Positions 12,486 through 24,900 of a stretch of 64,000 nt of DNA are shown in pieces. The translations under genes were made by a program, and so were the position numbers. This DNA is from Phoronis australis (taxonomy: Eukaryota; Phoronida; Phoronidae): the NCBI GenBank assembly GCA_002633005.1, contig NMRA01000223.1, positions 282,237 through 346,236 of the forward strand. The letters run 5' to 3'. Every line of letters begins with the position of its first letter. The stretch's first letter is position 1. The notes under the pieces were generated by a model. The model ran no database searches. It saw only the letters and a list, made by a program, of their open reading frames with translations, and was not told the DNA's origin.

Positions 12486-12951
12486 TTCTTGAGATATCAT
12501 GCGACATAGGTATGGACAAGGAAACATTGCATGGATGAAAGTAAACACACAATGCACACCCACACAGGACATGTGGAGCACACTCGGACATTTTTAATTC
12601 ACATGTCACAATTTTTGGTTATTTAAATCATCTCCCATTCAAGGAACAATCAAATTCAACTTTCTTGTAAGCATTGCAGGTGGTCTTTTTTTGTCATAAG
12701 CTGCACTGATGAAGCCTTGGGGACATAACAGGACGTGGCATGGCTTGTTCATTGCAGAAAAGGCCTTCCCACGTCTTCTCATCTCAATTTTGTGTTTGCC
12801 CCTTTGTTTCTAGCAGAGTCCTAAATTATCACTCATTTTAGCACTACCCCGCTAATGGCCACTTACAATTTAGTTTTAAACTCCTGTTGAATACTGAGTC
12901 GTGGCCACACCAGTAGCCAAAATGCATGTTTGGCGCAGCTATATTAATTAC

Positions 12952-13109
12952 CTTGCATTGCCAGCTTCATCTTCCAGGACTGGCTTGCTGTGATCCTTGA
13001 TAGCTAGCAGAATTCTGGTAAGCCAGTACACAACGCCTTGAGAGTAGCAAAACGCTTGCCAGAGTACATTAGAATCAGCAGGTTGAAAATTCCCAACACA
13101 TCTCTTGTT
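12952..13109 (-). other. Exon-like block, unknown
   Basis: It is bounded by acceptor TTGTAG and donor AAG|GTAATT. One frame is open throughout but does not follow in phase from the block at 13248-13436; the frame that follows in phase hits a TAG. It may be a non-coding exon, a pseudogene exon, or 3' sequence of the photolyase gene upstream. Confidence 0.3.
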
Positions 13110-13247
13110 CTACAACATAAAATCAAATCCATGTTAACGTGAGATGGCAATTGGCTGCTGATACCTTGGTAAAAACAATACACTTTCTGTTGCTGTTAAC
13201 ATTACAGAATGCTATAATGTGCCATTATCCAAAGCTAGAATAGGTAC

Positions 13248-13436
13248 CTGCTGTTGATGGCGAAGCATTCTTCAGCAATGTTGGGTTCTTTTGAATGCAT
13301 CATGGTCAGATGACCCCTTCTCAATTCATTTGTCTTCATCAACACCTAGTAACTCCCTGCTATGCAAGTTGAAAGTACTGGCAGTTGTCAGTGGAGCAGT
13401 CCACTCATGCTTGTCTGTCATGACTGGTGCAACGCC
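13248..13436 (-). other. Exon-like block, unknown
   Basis: Acceptor TTGTTCTTCAG and donor CAG|GTACCT flank 189 bases. The first frame encodes GVAPVMTDKHEWTAPL and ends at a TGA at 13326; the second half is open in another frame. No single frame spans it, so a normal coding exon is unlikely. It lies between the photolyase exons and the window's left half. Confidence 0.3.
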
Positions 13437-13531
13437 CTGAAGAACAACAAATAACATTAATACAAACCACCAATTTGGGAATATCCAGACTACCACTGGC
13501 AGGGTGTATTGACTATCAGCATGTCCTGTAT

Positions 13532-13705
13532 ACAACCACAAGACTACACAGTTAGCCTTGCAGAGAGTATCAAAAGTAGGACTAACTGGTTATATGCATA
13601 GACTGCCAGTCAACATAAACAACCACAAGACTAGTTAGTTGTGTAGGGCTGCTAGAGTATCAAGGCTAGCACTATAACAGGCTGTATAGACTGTCAGTCT
13701 CTATA
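13532..13705. repeat. Degenerate tandem duplication, ~87 bp period
   Basis: The phrase ACAACCACAAGACTA starts at 13532 and again at 13619. Each copy continues with related words (GAGAGTATCAAAAGTAGGACTA, then AGAGTATCAAGGCTAGCACTA) and a TAGACTGYCAGTC motif. Confidence 0.55.
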
Positions 13706-14455
13706 CACACTGCAAGATGACATGAATTCGGAAAAGAGAGGGTTATTAAATGATTATTACTGAAGGATTGCTGTTATGCCTTAGATCACACAATGACACA
13801 ACAAATCTTAATTGGTTTCAACAGCCCTTACCTTGAGTCCCCTTACTTTAACATGAGAAACAAGTGTAAATGTGGCTTCTTTGTTTGCTCAAATTAATCC
13901 ACGACACAAGTGGACGAAACCGAGCCCGAGGGCTAAACAACTAAAACAGTAAAATAACGCAAAAAAATACTCAGTCAAAGACACCAAGGATTTTACTACA
14001 GGAATATTGTAATGTCGGTGTGCTCTATTATGTACTGTTAGGCAGTAAAATAAATCTACCATAACATTCTGAAAACTTTATGGTTAGCATTGCTGTAACA
14101 AGTGCGCCTCGGACATCCGTTAACGACTTACCTGTCGAGCAAAATCTTTCCTTACTGAGACCGTGTAACAGCCATCTGGGATCGCAGATAAGTCCAGCAC
14201 CCAAACTGATCTTCATTTCAAACTTTACGGCGGTAATAGTCAACTCGAGGACGATTAGCAAGCCTTTCCAACGGAGGACGACCTATCTTATACCAAACGC
14301 CTGTCATTACTTGTTTGGTATGCGTGAACTTGAATTTTGCTTAATCTGAAGATCGCGTAAGCGTGAGCTCTTAATTAAATACACATTAAAGAAATCTGGT
14401 GAATATTTTGTTCAATGTAGAGAATTTCTGTAATTATTGGTTCCAAAAGCACTTA

Positions 14456-14680
14456 TTTCACCCGTTAACTAATTATAGTAGCTTGAACGTAATTATTTGA
14501 GTGGGTATTCCGAGTTCACGTAGGCCTGTATACGATCTTGAGATTAACCGAAACTCCAAGTTCATATNATTTCACCCGTTAACTAATTATAGTAGCTTGA
14601 ACGTAATTATTTGAGTGGGTATTCCGAGTTCACGTAGGCCTGTACACGATCTTGAGATTAATTGAAACTCCAAGTTCATA
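14456..14680. repeat. 111 bp direct duplication around an N
   Basis: The sequence 14457-14567 and its copy 14569-14680 are nearly identical, differing at a handful of positions, and abut the single N at 14568. This is what two unmerged overlapping contig ends look like, not a biological repeat. Confidence 0.85.
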
Positions 14681-15517
14681 TTCGACACTCGAATCTTCGA
14701 ATGACACTTCGTCCGGCATCCATCTATTTCTTGGTGCACCACACAAAATAAAAAATTAAGCTAAACAAATCTGCATTAAATTCAGTTCATTATAAAAAAA
14801 ATTCGATGCCATGGCGAAGGCTATTATTTGGGCTTAGGTTTCGAATAAAAGTGTTTGCGTAAAGATCCGTTTCATGAAGTTTTTAACAAAAATGAAGCGG
14901 ATTTAGTGCCTTTAATGCGTAGAAACGGCGCACAACTAGTGACTGGTTTAACATGACAAATACACATACGCGGTCTGAAAATAGTGAAATTCAGAACCTA
15001 TTACCAAGCCTGCCTGAAGCGCTGACAAAGTTTTTATTGTATTAATTTCAAGGGCATGTCCATGTTACTATTTTTAGTTTTCTTGCGGGGGCAGCTTCGC
15101 TATAAGGGTACAGCTTACTGCTGGTTTTTCACAAGACGGAAATGTACCTCCACGGAAACAGTTGCAGTGTTACCATGGTAACCGATATTGCAGTGTCGGT
15201 GCCGTTTTTACTGACATTGGTCATGAACCTATCATGTGATATCAAGATTGTTCAGAAACGATTCTGTTTGAAGCAGAAACTGGAGTAGAAAATTTGGTCA
15301 AAAATGACTCATTCCACAGCAAGAAATTGCCTCATTTTGCCCCCCGAACACTTCCCATGTATCTCCTAAACCACCAAACTGTGTGGTGTCATACTTCACC
15401 CATTTTCTCTCATCCCTAATGTGATTTATCAGATTAAACATGGATCTGAATGGTTGACCCCCCACCTTGCCGCTTGTTGGCTGTACAGTGGTCGGTGGAT
15501 CCGTGGACTGATACTTA

Positions 15518-16780
15518 ACTCAATAACCTGATATCTGAGTTACGATTAACGAGCAACTTTCCAAAACACCCTTTAGAGGTCAAAAACTGCCTGTAGGTTT
15601 TTATCAGGCGTTAAACTGTTCTTATCAGTTGTATCTTCAGCTTACATGTTGTGTGTCTCTGCAATACTAAAGCAATCAATCCAGACGCCCCCTAGTGGAT
15701 TTGCAATGAAATCAATAGTCCCTTACAAAAATATGTTCTGAAAGAGTACCTCCTATATTTTACTTTTGTGCTCAATAACCGAATAGTGACTTCATAATCC
15801 ATTAATACTGTGAGGATTCTTTCATTTGTAAAGGCTAACAATTTTAGGTTCTACAGTGTAGAGTATTTTGTATTCTAGGACCAATGATTGAAATCAGTAA
15901 TGGATTTTCCATTTTGATAACTGCACAAAAAGGTTTATTTTTCGTTAAAGCATCATAAAATAAAATTGAACGCAAACCAATTTTACCAAATGATATTCTT
16001 TCAGTATAATATCGATCTTTTGAAACACACTTTTTGAATTTTTCATAGTGCAGCATGAAATTAATGATATGAAACTGGACTCACAAAAAGCAAAAAATAT
16101 TAAAAATATCAAGTGTCTTTAGATACTCAGGGAATTTAAATGTTTCTTGGCATTGTCAATGAACCAAACTGTGTCACTCACAGTATGAATGATAATTGCT
16201 CTGGCTTAGCACTGCGCATAGCAATGGCTGGGGTATCTGGACATTACCTGTTCATGAGCGATGGAGAAGTCAATGCAAATGACAAACCCATGTAATGCGA
16301 CTCTCAGTAGACTGTCCCAGTTTGACTACTAGACTAAGTCTAAGAACAGCCCAACTGCATTCAAACCCAGAAAACTGAGGTTCTTTAAAGGTAAAAATCA
16401 TCCAACTAAGGAGAGGAAATTCACTAAATGTCACTCTCATTTGAACAGTCGCATGGTGTGCTTTAGTCGGCTAGTTTGGAGCTGCCAAAACAGTTCGAAT
16501 TATGCAGCCAGCTATTTTATATGTGCGAGATACTCAACGAGAAATAGTGTAGAATAGGGCTTTGTGATTTAGCAGGCAAAAGGAGAACAAACAGAAATGT
16601 ACATTAATCAATCAACAAAAACCAGATGTTTTCCTGGCAAGTGAACACAATATATGGGCAATGTCTGATATAATGTGCCTGTATTTTGAGAACCAGTTAG
16701 ATGTCCGTTATTCAGTGGAGAAACTGGTTTTCAAAATTCGGGTACATTATATCAGACCATTACCAATATATGTGCTTTAC
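15518..16780. repeat. Left copy of a 1.26 kb duplication ending at a gap
   Basis: This block matches 17472-18736 almost base for base, with scattered substitutions and small indels, and stops exactly at the N at 16781. It is most simply a second haplotype placed beside the first. It contains one copy of the small hairpin element (16663-16757). Confidence 0.85.
16663..16757. repeat. Small hairpin element, copy 1
   Basis: GTCTGATATAATGT at the left pairs with ACATTATATCAGAC at the right, and GAGAACCAGTT pairs with AACTGGTTTTC around a ~21 base loop. It is the duplicate-contig version of the copy at 18619-18713. Confidence 0.7.
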
Positions 16781-16781
16781 N

Positions 16782-17471
16782 TAAATTCAAACATGCTCGA
16801 AGCCTACAAAACCCAATCTTATACCAATAATAAATATGAATTAAAAAGATATCCTTTTTGACTCATTAACTTGTTGCCATAGTTTTCAACTCATTACAGA
16901 ACCCTTTCTAGCTCTCTGTTTACCCACCACCATCAGTGCAGTGGTCATCAGCTTATATAATCTAATTGACATGCTCCAGAGGCCTGATATATGATAACAT
17001 ATCAGATAATACCACGACAGTCAAAAGACTGCATGACACTAATAAGTCATTTACATTGAATACCAGCTTAGATTGACCAGGGCAGTCCAGGCAGCTGGTT
17101 TCCATATCTTTAGTTGTGCTTAGAGCACCTTTAGTCCAACAAGGTGATGATAACTGAGCCCGGACTGCTCTCCTTATCATGGAAGCAGCTGAAGGCAATT
17201 TAACTTGTCTACCAGTATTTTTGAAAAAGGCTTAATAATAATAATTGTTATGGATTCATATCACTCAAAATAAACTGTTCGGTAATGACAGCTAGTGGCG
17301 GATTTAGAGGGGGTCCAAGGGAGCCATTGCCCCCCTAAAATTCTCACAGATTCCATTTGGCAGTTGGGGGTGCGAATGCCTGATGGGTAAAACCCTGGCT
17401 ATTACTCTGCTCTGCCCCCTCTCCCCAACTCAAAATCCTGGATACGGCCCTGAATACACCTTTTTATATTT
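16782..17471. other. Sequence unique to the right contig, no gene
   Basis: It separates the two copies of the 1.26 kb duplication and has no counterpart left of 15518. It contains a small hAT-like MITE. No coding exon was recognised. Confidence 0.4.
17292..17452. mobile_element. Small hAT-like MITE
   Basis: The left end is TAGTGGCGGATTTAG and the right end, reversed, is CAGGGCCGTATCCAG. Both are followed inward by G-rich/C-rich runs. The ends resemble those of the element at 30333-31832. No clean target duplication is visible. Confidence 0.5.
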
Positions 17472-18736
17472 ACTCAATAACCTGACATCTGAGTTACGAT
17501 TAACGAGCAACTTTCCGAAACACCCTTTAGAGGTCTAAAACTGCCTGTGGGTTTTTATCAGGCGTTAAACTGTTCTTATCAGTTGTATCTTCAGCTTACA
17601 TGTTGTGTGTCTCTGCAATACTAAAGCAATTAATCCAGACGCCCCCTAGTGGATTTGCAATGAAATCAATAGTCCCTTACAAAAATAATATGTTCTGAAA
17701 GAGTACCTCCTATATTTTACTTTTGTGTTCAATAACCGAATAGTGATTTCATAATCCATTAATACTATGAGGATTCTTTCATTTGTAAAGGCTAACAATT
17801 TTAGGTTCTACAGTGTAGAGTATTTTGTATTCTAGGACCAATGGTTGAAATCAGTAATGGATTTTCCATTTTGATAACTGCACAAAAAGGTTTATTTTTC
17901 GTTAAAGCATCATAAAATAAAATTGAACGCAAACCAATTTTACCAAATGATATTCTTACAGTATAATTTCGATCTTTTGAAACACACTTTTTGAATTTTT
18001 CATAGTGCAGCATGAAATTAATGATATGAAACTGGACTCACAAAAAGCAAAAAATATTTAAAATATCAAGTGTCTTTAGATACTCAGGGAATTTAAATGT
18101 TTCTTGGCAATGTCAATGAACCAAACTGTGTCACTCACAGTATGAATGATAATTGCTCTGGCTAAGCACTGCCCATAGCAATGGCTGGGGTATCTGGACA
18201 TTAGCTGTTCATGAGCGATGGAGAAGTCTATACAAATGACAAACCCATGTAATGCGACTCTCAGTAGACTGTCCCAGTTTGACTACTAGACTAAGTCTAA
18301 TAACAGCCCACTGCATTCAAACCCAGAAAACTGAGGTTCTTTAAAGGTAAAAATCATCCAACAAAGGAGAGGAAATTCACTAAATGTCACTCTCATTTGA
18401 ACAGTCGCATGGTGTGCTTTAGTCGGCTAGTATGGAGCTGCCAAAACAGTTCGGATTATGCAGCCAGCTATTTTATATGTACGAGATACTCAACGAGAAA
18501 TAGTGTAGAATAGGGCTTCGTGACTTAGCAGGCAACAGGAGAACAAACAGAAATGTACATTAATCAATCAACAAAAACCAGATGTTTTCCTGGCAAGTGA
18601 ACACAATATATGGGCAATGTCTGATATAATGTGCCTGTATTTTGAGAACCAGTTAGATGCCCGTTATTCAGTGGAGAAACTGGTTTTCAAAATTCGGGTA
18701 CATTATATCAGACCATTACCAATATATGTGCTTTAC
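17472..18736. repeat. Right copy of the 1.26 kb duplication
   Basis: It matches 15518-16780. This copy continues without interruption into the photolyase exon at 18796-18955, so it is the copy in true gene context. Confidence 0.85.
18619..18713. repeat. Small hairpin element, copy 2
   Basis: This is a 95-base fold-back with outer arms GTCTGATATAATGT/ACATTATATCAGAC and inner arms AACCAGTT/AACTGGTT. The loop GATGCCCGTTATTCAGTGGA closely matches the loop of the copy at 63813-63915. Confidence 0.75.
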
Positions 18737-18795
18737 AGTATGTATTTCAAAATAATAGAAAAGAATGTCATGTCAACCAACTCTTTTGTTCTTAC

Positions 18796-18955
18796 CCACA
18801 AATCCGTTTGGATCATTCCCATCCAAGGAAAAGTGATCATTCAGATACAGGGCTATCTCTAGGGCCACTTTAGGGCTCTCTGTCCACTCCAAGATCTTTT
18901 TGGCCCAGTACATTCGTAAAAATCCATGCATTTTGCCTTTCTGTACTAGTTGCAG
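18796..18955 (-). CDS. Photolyase exon 8
   Basis: Acceptor TTTTATTAG, donor GTAAGA, ending in phase 1. It encodes [19 protein letters not shown] and IALYLNDHF, ending DPNGFVG. The expected next exon would begin with a Cys-Met-Trp motif; it was not found. Confidence 0.92.
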
Positions 18956-21900
18956 CTAATAAAAAGATAATTGCAGACATGTAAAAAACGTAACAATGTC
19001 TTGGCAGAACTTAAAGCAAATTATTACAGTGAAACTGCGCATGGTTTCAAAGGCCTACACATTTGCAGCTAAAATCTTGTCTACAGTGAGTAAAAACAAG
19101 ACAGTTAGGTATGCGAAGTAATCCACTGGTTTAGAGTCCATGTGGTGAATGTTGTGATGGAAATCACCGTTTTCTTGCAATATACCAACATGTACACTGG
19201 TTGCTCGCTCACCCCTAGATCTTCATCATGTAGCGCTTTTACAGAAAACAATTAGAGTAACTTGCCTGATTACAAACTTGTCTTCTGACTAATGCAAAAT
19301 CCAAACAATAAGAAACTTGCCATTGAAAAACATGCAGGTCTCCATATAAAAGGATATTTGTGAGCCTGGAGTCTGCATGTATCATCTCACTTTGAACTTA
19401 CTGTGCCAGAAACTTACTATCCTCTGTGCACCAATTGGAACTACGGTAAAAATTCTCCAGATCTACGTTAACAAACTAATTTGCTTAACGGTATCATATT
19501 TACCTGGGCAGCATTCCAGAGATCATCGTGGGTTTTGGCCTCAGTCAGCTCTTCTTTAGTGTACAAGTACTCTCTCTTGTCATCCTTGTGGGCTTTCAGG
19601 GACTTTTTGGCCCAGTCGTAGGCACCTGGACAATTACTGCGACTATCACACACACCATTGGCAGTTGTCATTGAGTTTGATGGGCTACAGATAACTGAGA
19701 TCTGTTTCAACTGGCCCACTAATGGATACATATTGCAGCACTTACAACCATTCCAGAATTTAAAAGGTACTATTTACCGGCCATTCATCACAAAGATCAA
19801 TTTTTGATTGAGATCACTTACACTGTTATGAAATTGATCTCAAATTTTTCCTCAGCCTAAATGGAGGTGATTTCCTTTCTTCTGGACTTAGAAAGAACTG
19901 ATAGTTCCTTATTGCTTGCAAAAAGGGACTCTATAAACTGGCTTGTCGTGGCGTGTCATTTTATTTACCAAACATTATCTCAAGGAAGCAGTAGTAGTGA
20001 TACACTTTTTATTCATGTTAAGACAAAAATACAATTAATACAAATTAATGCTTATGGAGACTCCGTGAAGGACCTAAAGGGTCCGCTGACCAAGGAGCCA
20101 CCAGGGCAAAGGAATAACAGACTGAAGCACAATCACTGCACAAAAATTAACATCACAGGAGCGTCTCATTTCGGGCTTGGAGGGGGTAATTATTCAGCAC
20201 TGGTTTAGAATATTTTTTGGATGTATATAAATCCTGGGCATCGTTCACACAAAATAGGCTTTTTAAAATTGATATGCAACTGAGGTCAGTGAAGTCATTA
20301 TGTGTGAACTATGTTCTCAGTTATAACTGTTGCAGCTGGCCTGTGTCATTAAACACAGTTTAACTAAGGGTATATGGTCCTTTTTGATAAGGTAATTATT
20401 TTATTATGCCCAATGGATTTTAAATAACCAAGCCCGGAATGTTGGCTCTGTTGATAACTTACCTTTAATAGAGTCGTAGTGCTCATTGTAGAAACAGAAA
20501 TTGTCTGCCAACTCCCTCCGAATGACAGCCTCTTCAACAAATGCATTTACCGCCTCACTATGTTTACTACGATACTGGGTGACCACCTGTATAGCACGCT
20601 GAACACCTAGGTGACCTGTAAGAATTGGAGAACTCTTCAGAACTGGGCTTCGATAAAGCCAACTACATGAATGTGCGCATTTTGCCTCTACTTAAAGTCA
20701 CATTACTGCTGAGAAAAATGATTTTCTAAGCTCAGACTCAGCACAAATTCAAACGTGCAACCCTGTGGTTGCTGCCCAGTGCTCTACTGATAATAAATGC
20801 AGACTATATTGAGAGTATTTAACAGCTGAAGTCAATGAGGTTGACTTCAGTGAATGCTTGGAATATGGCGAGAATTGGAGATTTGTAACAAAAGCACAAC
20901 AGGCTTTGATATAGATCTGGGACCTGTTCCAATTAACTGACTTAACTTCATTTTTGACTTTAGTCTAAGATTTGTCTCAAATTCCAAACTTTGAAACTTC
21001 CACCTCCCGTAAGTAAATATTTAGACAAAACTTAAGTTTAAAAACTTTAGAAGTCTAACTTAAGATCTCTTTCTTGTAGCGGATTGAGACAAACTTAATT
21101 TTCATCTTAAAATTGACTAAAATTTAAGATTTGTCTTAAGTAAGTCAGTTTTCTTGGAACAGGCCTCTGGATTAAGTTAAGAGCTTTAGTAAGTATATCC
21201 CACTCAATGATTATCTCAACAAGAGCAACGTGCAGCGCTGAAATGAATGCACCGCAAATGGTATGGTTCTAGGATTTTTTATTTGTTTCATAAAAATGGC
21301 CACAAGATGGTGCAAACTCATCCAATCCATCTGAAAACGGGAAAATGTCATTGCTTCTAAAATACAAAGCTGTTTACCGAATTTCATTAAAAATCTGTCA
21401 AGAAGGAACTTCAGAGAAACAAGGGAAAACGGAAAAAAGGAAATTGCCACTATGGGGCACAGCATTCGTTGGATTCGCCTGAAAGACATTGTCGTCTGTT
21501 GTTAACTTCATATAAATACATTACTGAAGTTAACAAAAAGATCCTGCAATGGGTTTACGAGATGCAGTAATGGGCGCAAAACAAAACAAAACAAAACTAC
21601 CACTAGGAGGTGCCACAGTAGTTGAAGTCGTCATCGTCAACCGTCCTCTTCACACTGAGAACATCATCCTAAGAATGGTTTGGTTGATCGAGGGGTGGAT
21701 GCCAAAAACAGACTTGACAACAAAAAAATTGGCCATTGGGTGGCACAAAGTACCTCGATTCCATCTGAAAACGGGAGGATAGCATCACCTCAACAATAGA
21801 TGCCTATGTTCCAAATTTTCTAAAAATCCATTGAGGACCTTTGAAGATACAGAGGTAAACATAAAAACTAAAATTGCCACTAGGAAGCACACCAGTAGTC

Positions 21901-24900
21901 AGATCTGTCCGAAAGTCATCAACATCCTATAAATACACTTGCTGAATTTAGTAAAGATCCTGCAAATAGTTTAGGAGAAACAGCCATGAGCACAAAAAAC
22001 AAAACTGCCACAAGGAAGCACCAAGTTGAAGTCATCAGAAAATCATCGTCAGCTGTTCTTTTCGTACTACGAACATACATGACAATTTTCACAATCACTT
22101 ACAGAGTAGTTTGGTTGATAGAGGGGTGGACACCAAAAACGGACTCGAAAAGAGTAAAAATAGTCACTAGGTGGTGCAAGCTATGTCAAATTCATCCGAA
22201 AACGGCAGGATAGCGTCATCTCACTAATAGATGCTTATATGCCAAATTTTATGAAATTAGGGTGAAGACTTTGCAGTTCATAAAATTATCCAAAATATTT
22301 GTTAGCATGTTTTCATGCGTCCCTATAGCGTGTAAAAGGAAGGTGGAAAATCGTTTCTTGAGTTTGGGACCGACAATTTTGCTGATTTCTAAAATTTGGT
22401 AGTACAAACTCTGATTATGAGCACAATAATTGAAGAAGTTTTACTGTAGCGTGATGCCATAAACACCAACAACGACTTTAAAAAACGGCTTACACTTAGT
22501 CTAGTAATTATTACTGTATAATTATGCGGAATTAAGTCCATTCACCCATATGTGAAGGTGCACCCACATCAGAGTTCAGGGGTATGTGCCTATAAGCAAA
22601 ACACATTTGCATAAAATCATGGAGCAAGTTTAACTTATGACAATACATGATTGAAAAGTTAACTTGTGGTATCTGCACTTAAAAAACATGATGATGATTA
22701 GTTTCTGGTGCAACACACTCAATATACACAATGTACGGCTCTTCAAATTTAATTCTTACCAAAATGAAACCACGGCGACAGGTTACTTAGTGCGTTTTTG
22801 TTGGGATTGTTGCGATCGCTAGCAAAGTTCTTCAAGCGGCCATTGACAAATGTTTCTAACATTTTGAAGGACTCGTCACTCCCTGGCTTGGCCCAAGAGA
22901 CCTCGGCTACTGACTTGTCTACATTGAGAGAAAGACTGGCAGCTTTCCAGTCAATTGCCTGAAAAGGGTAATGCTCAGTTAACTTTATCCACATACAATC
23001 TTTTATTTCTATTAATTTTATAGTTGGCTATATGATTCATCAAACATTCTCCAGCTTTGGTAACAGTCAGCGTCAACCCAGAACATAATCCCACTGAGGA
23101 ACAAAACTACCAACAGTATAACAGCTCACCAATTTCAAACAAAAACCATTTCAAAAACTGATTATTTTCATGATAATGCACATATTACTTTCATTTTAAA
23201 AATAAAAGAATAAAGTTTCACTTGTCCACCATATTGGGACCTAATTAGGCAATATTTTACCATTATTCAAGAGGCAAGACTAAAATTTCCTTCAGTTCAT
23301 GTTCTAGTTCATTCTACTTGCAAGCATTTGCATTAACCACGTTAATTCGTATTTTAGTAAAAGAACTCGTAAGAGCTAAGACCAGCAAAAAGACATAACG
23401 AAATCATACAACTCTTCTCTCTGAACGACACCTCATTGTAGAAATTTTCCTTGGTAAAGCGACTCCTTAATAACATATCACTGAAATCCAGACACCAAAA
23501 TGACAAAGGATAATTCGTAACTATTCTTATCATTGTAGGAATTTTTGTGATGATTCCAAACACGCTACCTCAGGTTTGGACTTTGCTGTGTGAGGATGTT
23601 TAATCAAAGGAGGGAACTCCGTCAGAAATCCATTCTTTCCAGACAAAACATTGTGGATCTTGTTACGGATGGTTCTCGCACCATACTCCAGCTTGGGCGA
23701 GGCCTCCCAGCAGGGTACAATATTGTGGGCATCAACCTAACATAAATTAAACATAACATTAAACTTAGTCAATAACCTGTCATACTCTCAATAGTGTAGG
23801 AGACAAACAATACAAAACGGCCGAGTTAGAAAAATTAACAAGTGCAGTGAATGGCAAAGTTTCTATGTTTTCTTTGGCTATACACTATTCCGGTAAGCAG
23901 TGTTCAAAAATCAAACCTAGCTTAAATTTTCACCATCTGCCTGAAAGATCAGGAGGACAAATCAAAAATAAGATCATTTCATACATTTTAGACACCCATT
24001 AGTCAGACAAATAATGGTTATAATCATGTTTATACCTGGTGGAGGGGTGCAGACTCCTTGAGAGCCTCGCCAAGTTCACTGAGCCATTTCCGAGGCACGC
24101 GGAGGGGGCTGAAGTCTGTGACGACACCGCACACATCATTCTTGCTGACAAACTCCGTGATGACGTCTTTAGGTTGACCAGAGAGTAGATGGAATGAGAT
24201 ATTCATGGACTTGCAGTCCTGTAGGAATGAAATGAAAACATTGTAACACTTTTCAATGACTTATTTCATNTGACGGTCTCGATTGTGTAACGTCTATTCG
24301 TAAGGAGGGAGAGATGTAATGTAGTTACTTTAGTTTACCCTAGAGGCCGCTCTTGGTATAACACACAAATTGATGACGTAGCGATAAGTAGTGTCAAGGT
24401 TACTGGTCAGATAATAAATACCAACAAAGAAATCATCTTTATATACAGTACATAAGTCCACAGGATTTCAGCGCGAATGCACAATTTATAGGTCTGAACG
24501 TAGTACCCTGTTTTTTTGGTCCCCGGATTTTTCCACATACTGAAAAATTTGAGCCCCCTATATTTTAGGCTGGGTGCCGCATGACACATGAAGAGTGAAA
24601 GTTGCCATTAATCCTTAATTCTTCAAATTCAAGCTCAGAAGCTGAATCTTGACTAATTCATTGAAGAACGTGTATTAACATGGGGGACCACTTCACGGTG
24701 CTCCATTACAGCAATATGTCGTTGAGTAGGTGATCTGCGCCCCCAACTCATAAAACACGACACTGGATGTGTGTTCATTAATATGAACACAAAGCTACCA
24801 TTCAGTTCAAGTGAGAACATCATGATTGATCCCTGCCCCCTCCCCCCNCCCCCCCCCCCCCCGGGATGATTAGTCCTGTGCCATGACAACACATACTAGC

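Noticed and set aside
21549-22213. Plus-strand frames with shared WLIEGWxPKTD motif
   Set aside because: The similarity comes from the ~432 bp tandem repeat itself; frames are short and not conserved.
24841-24862. Poly-C tract as a G-quadruplex or regulatory site
   Set aside because: It is a homopolymer containing an N, most likely a sequencing or assembly weak point.
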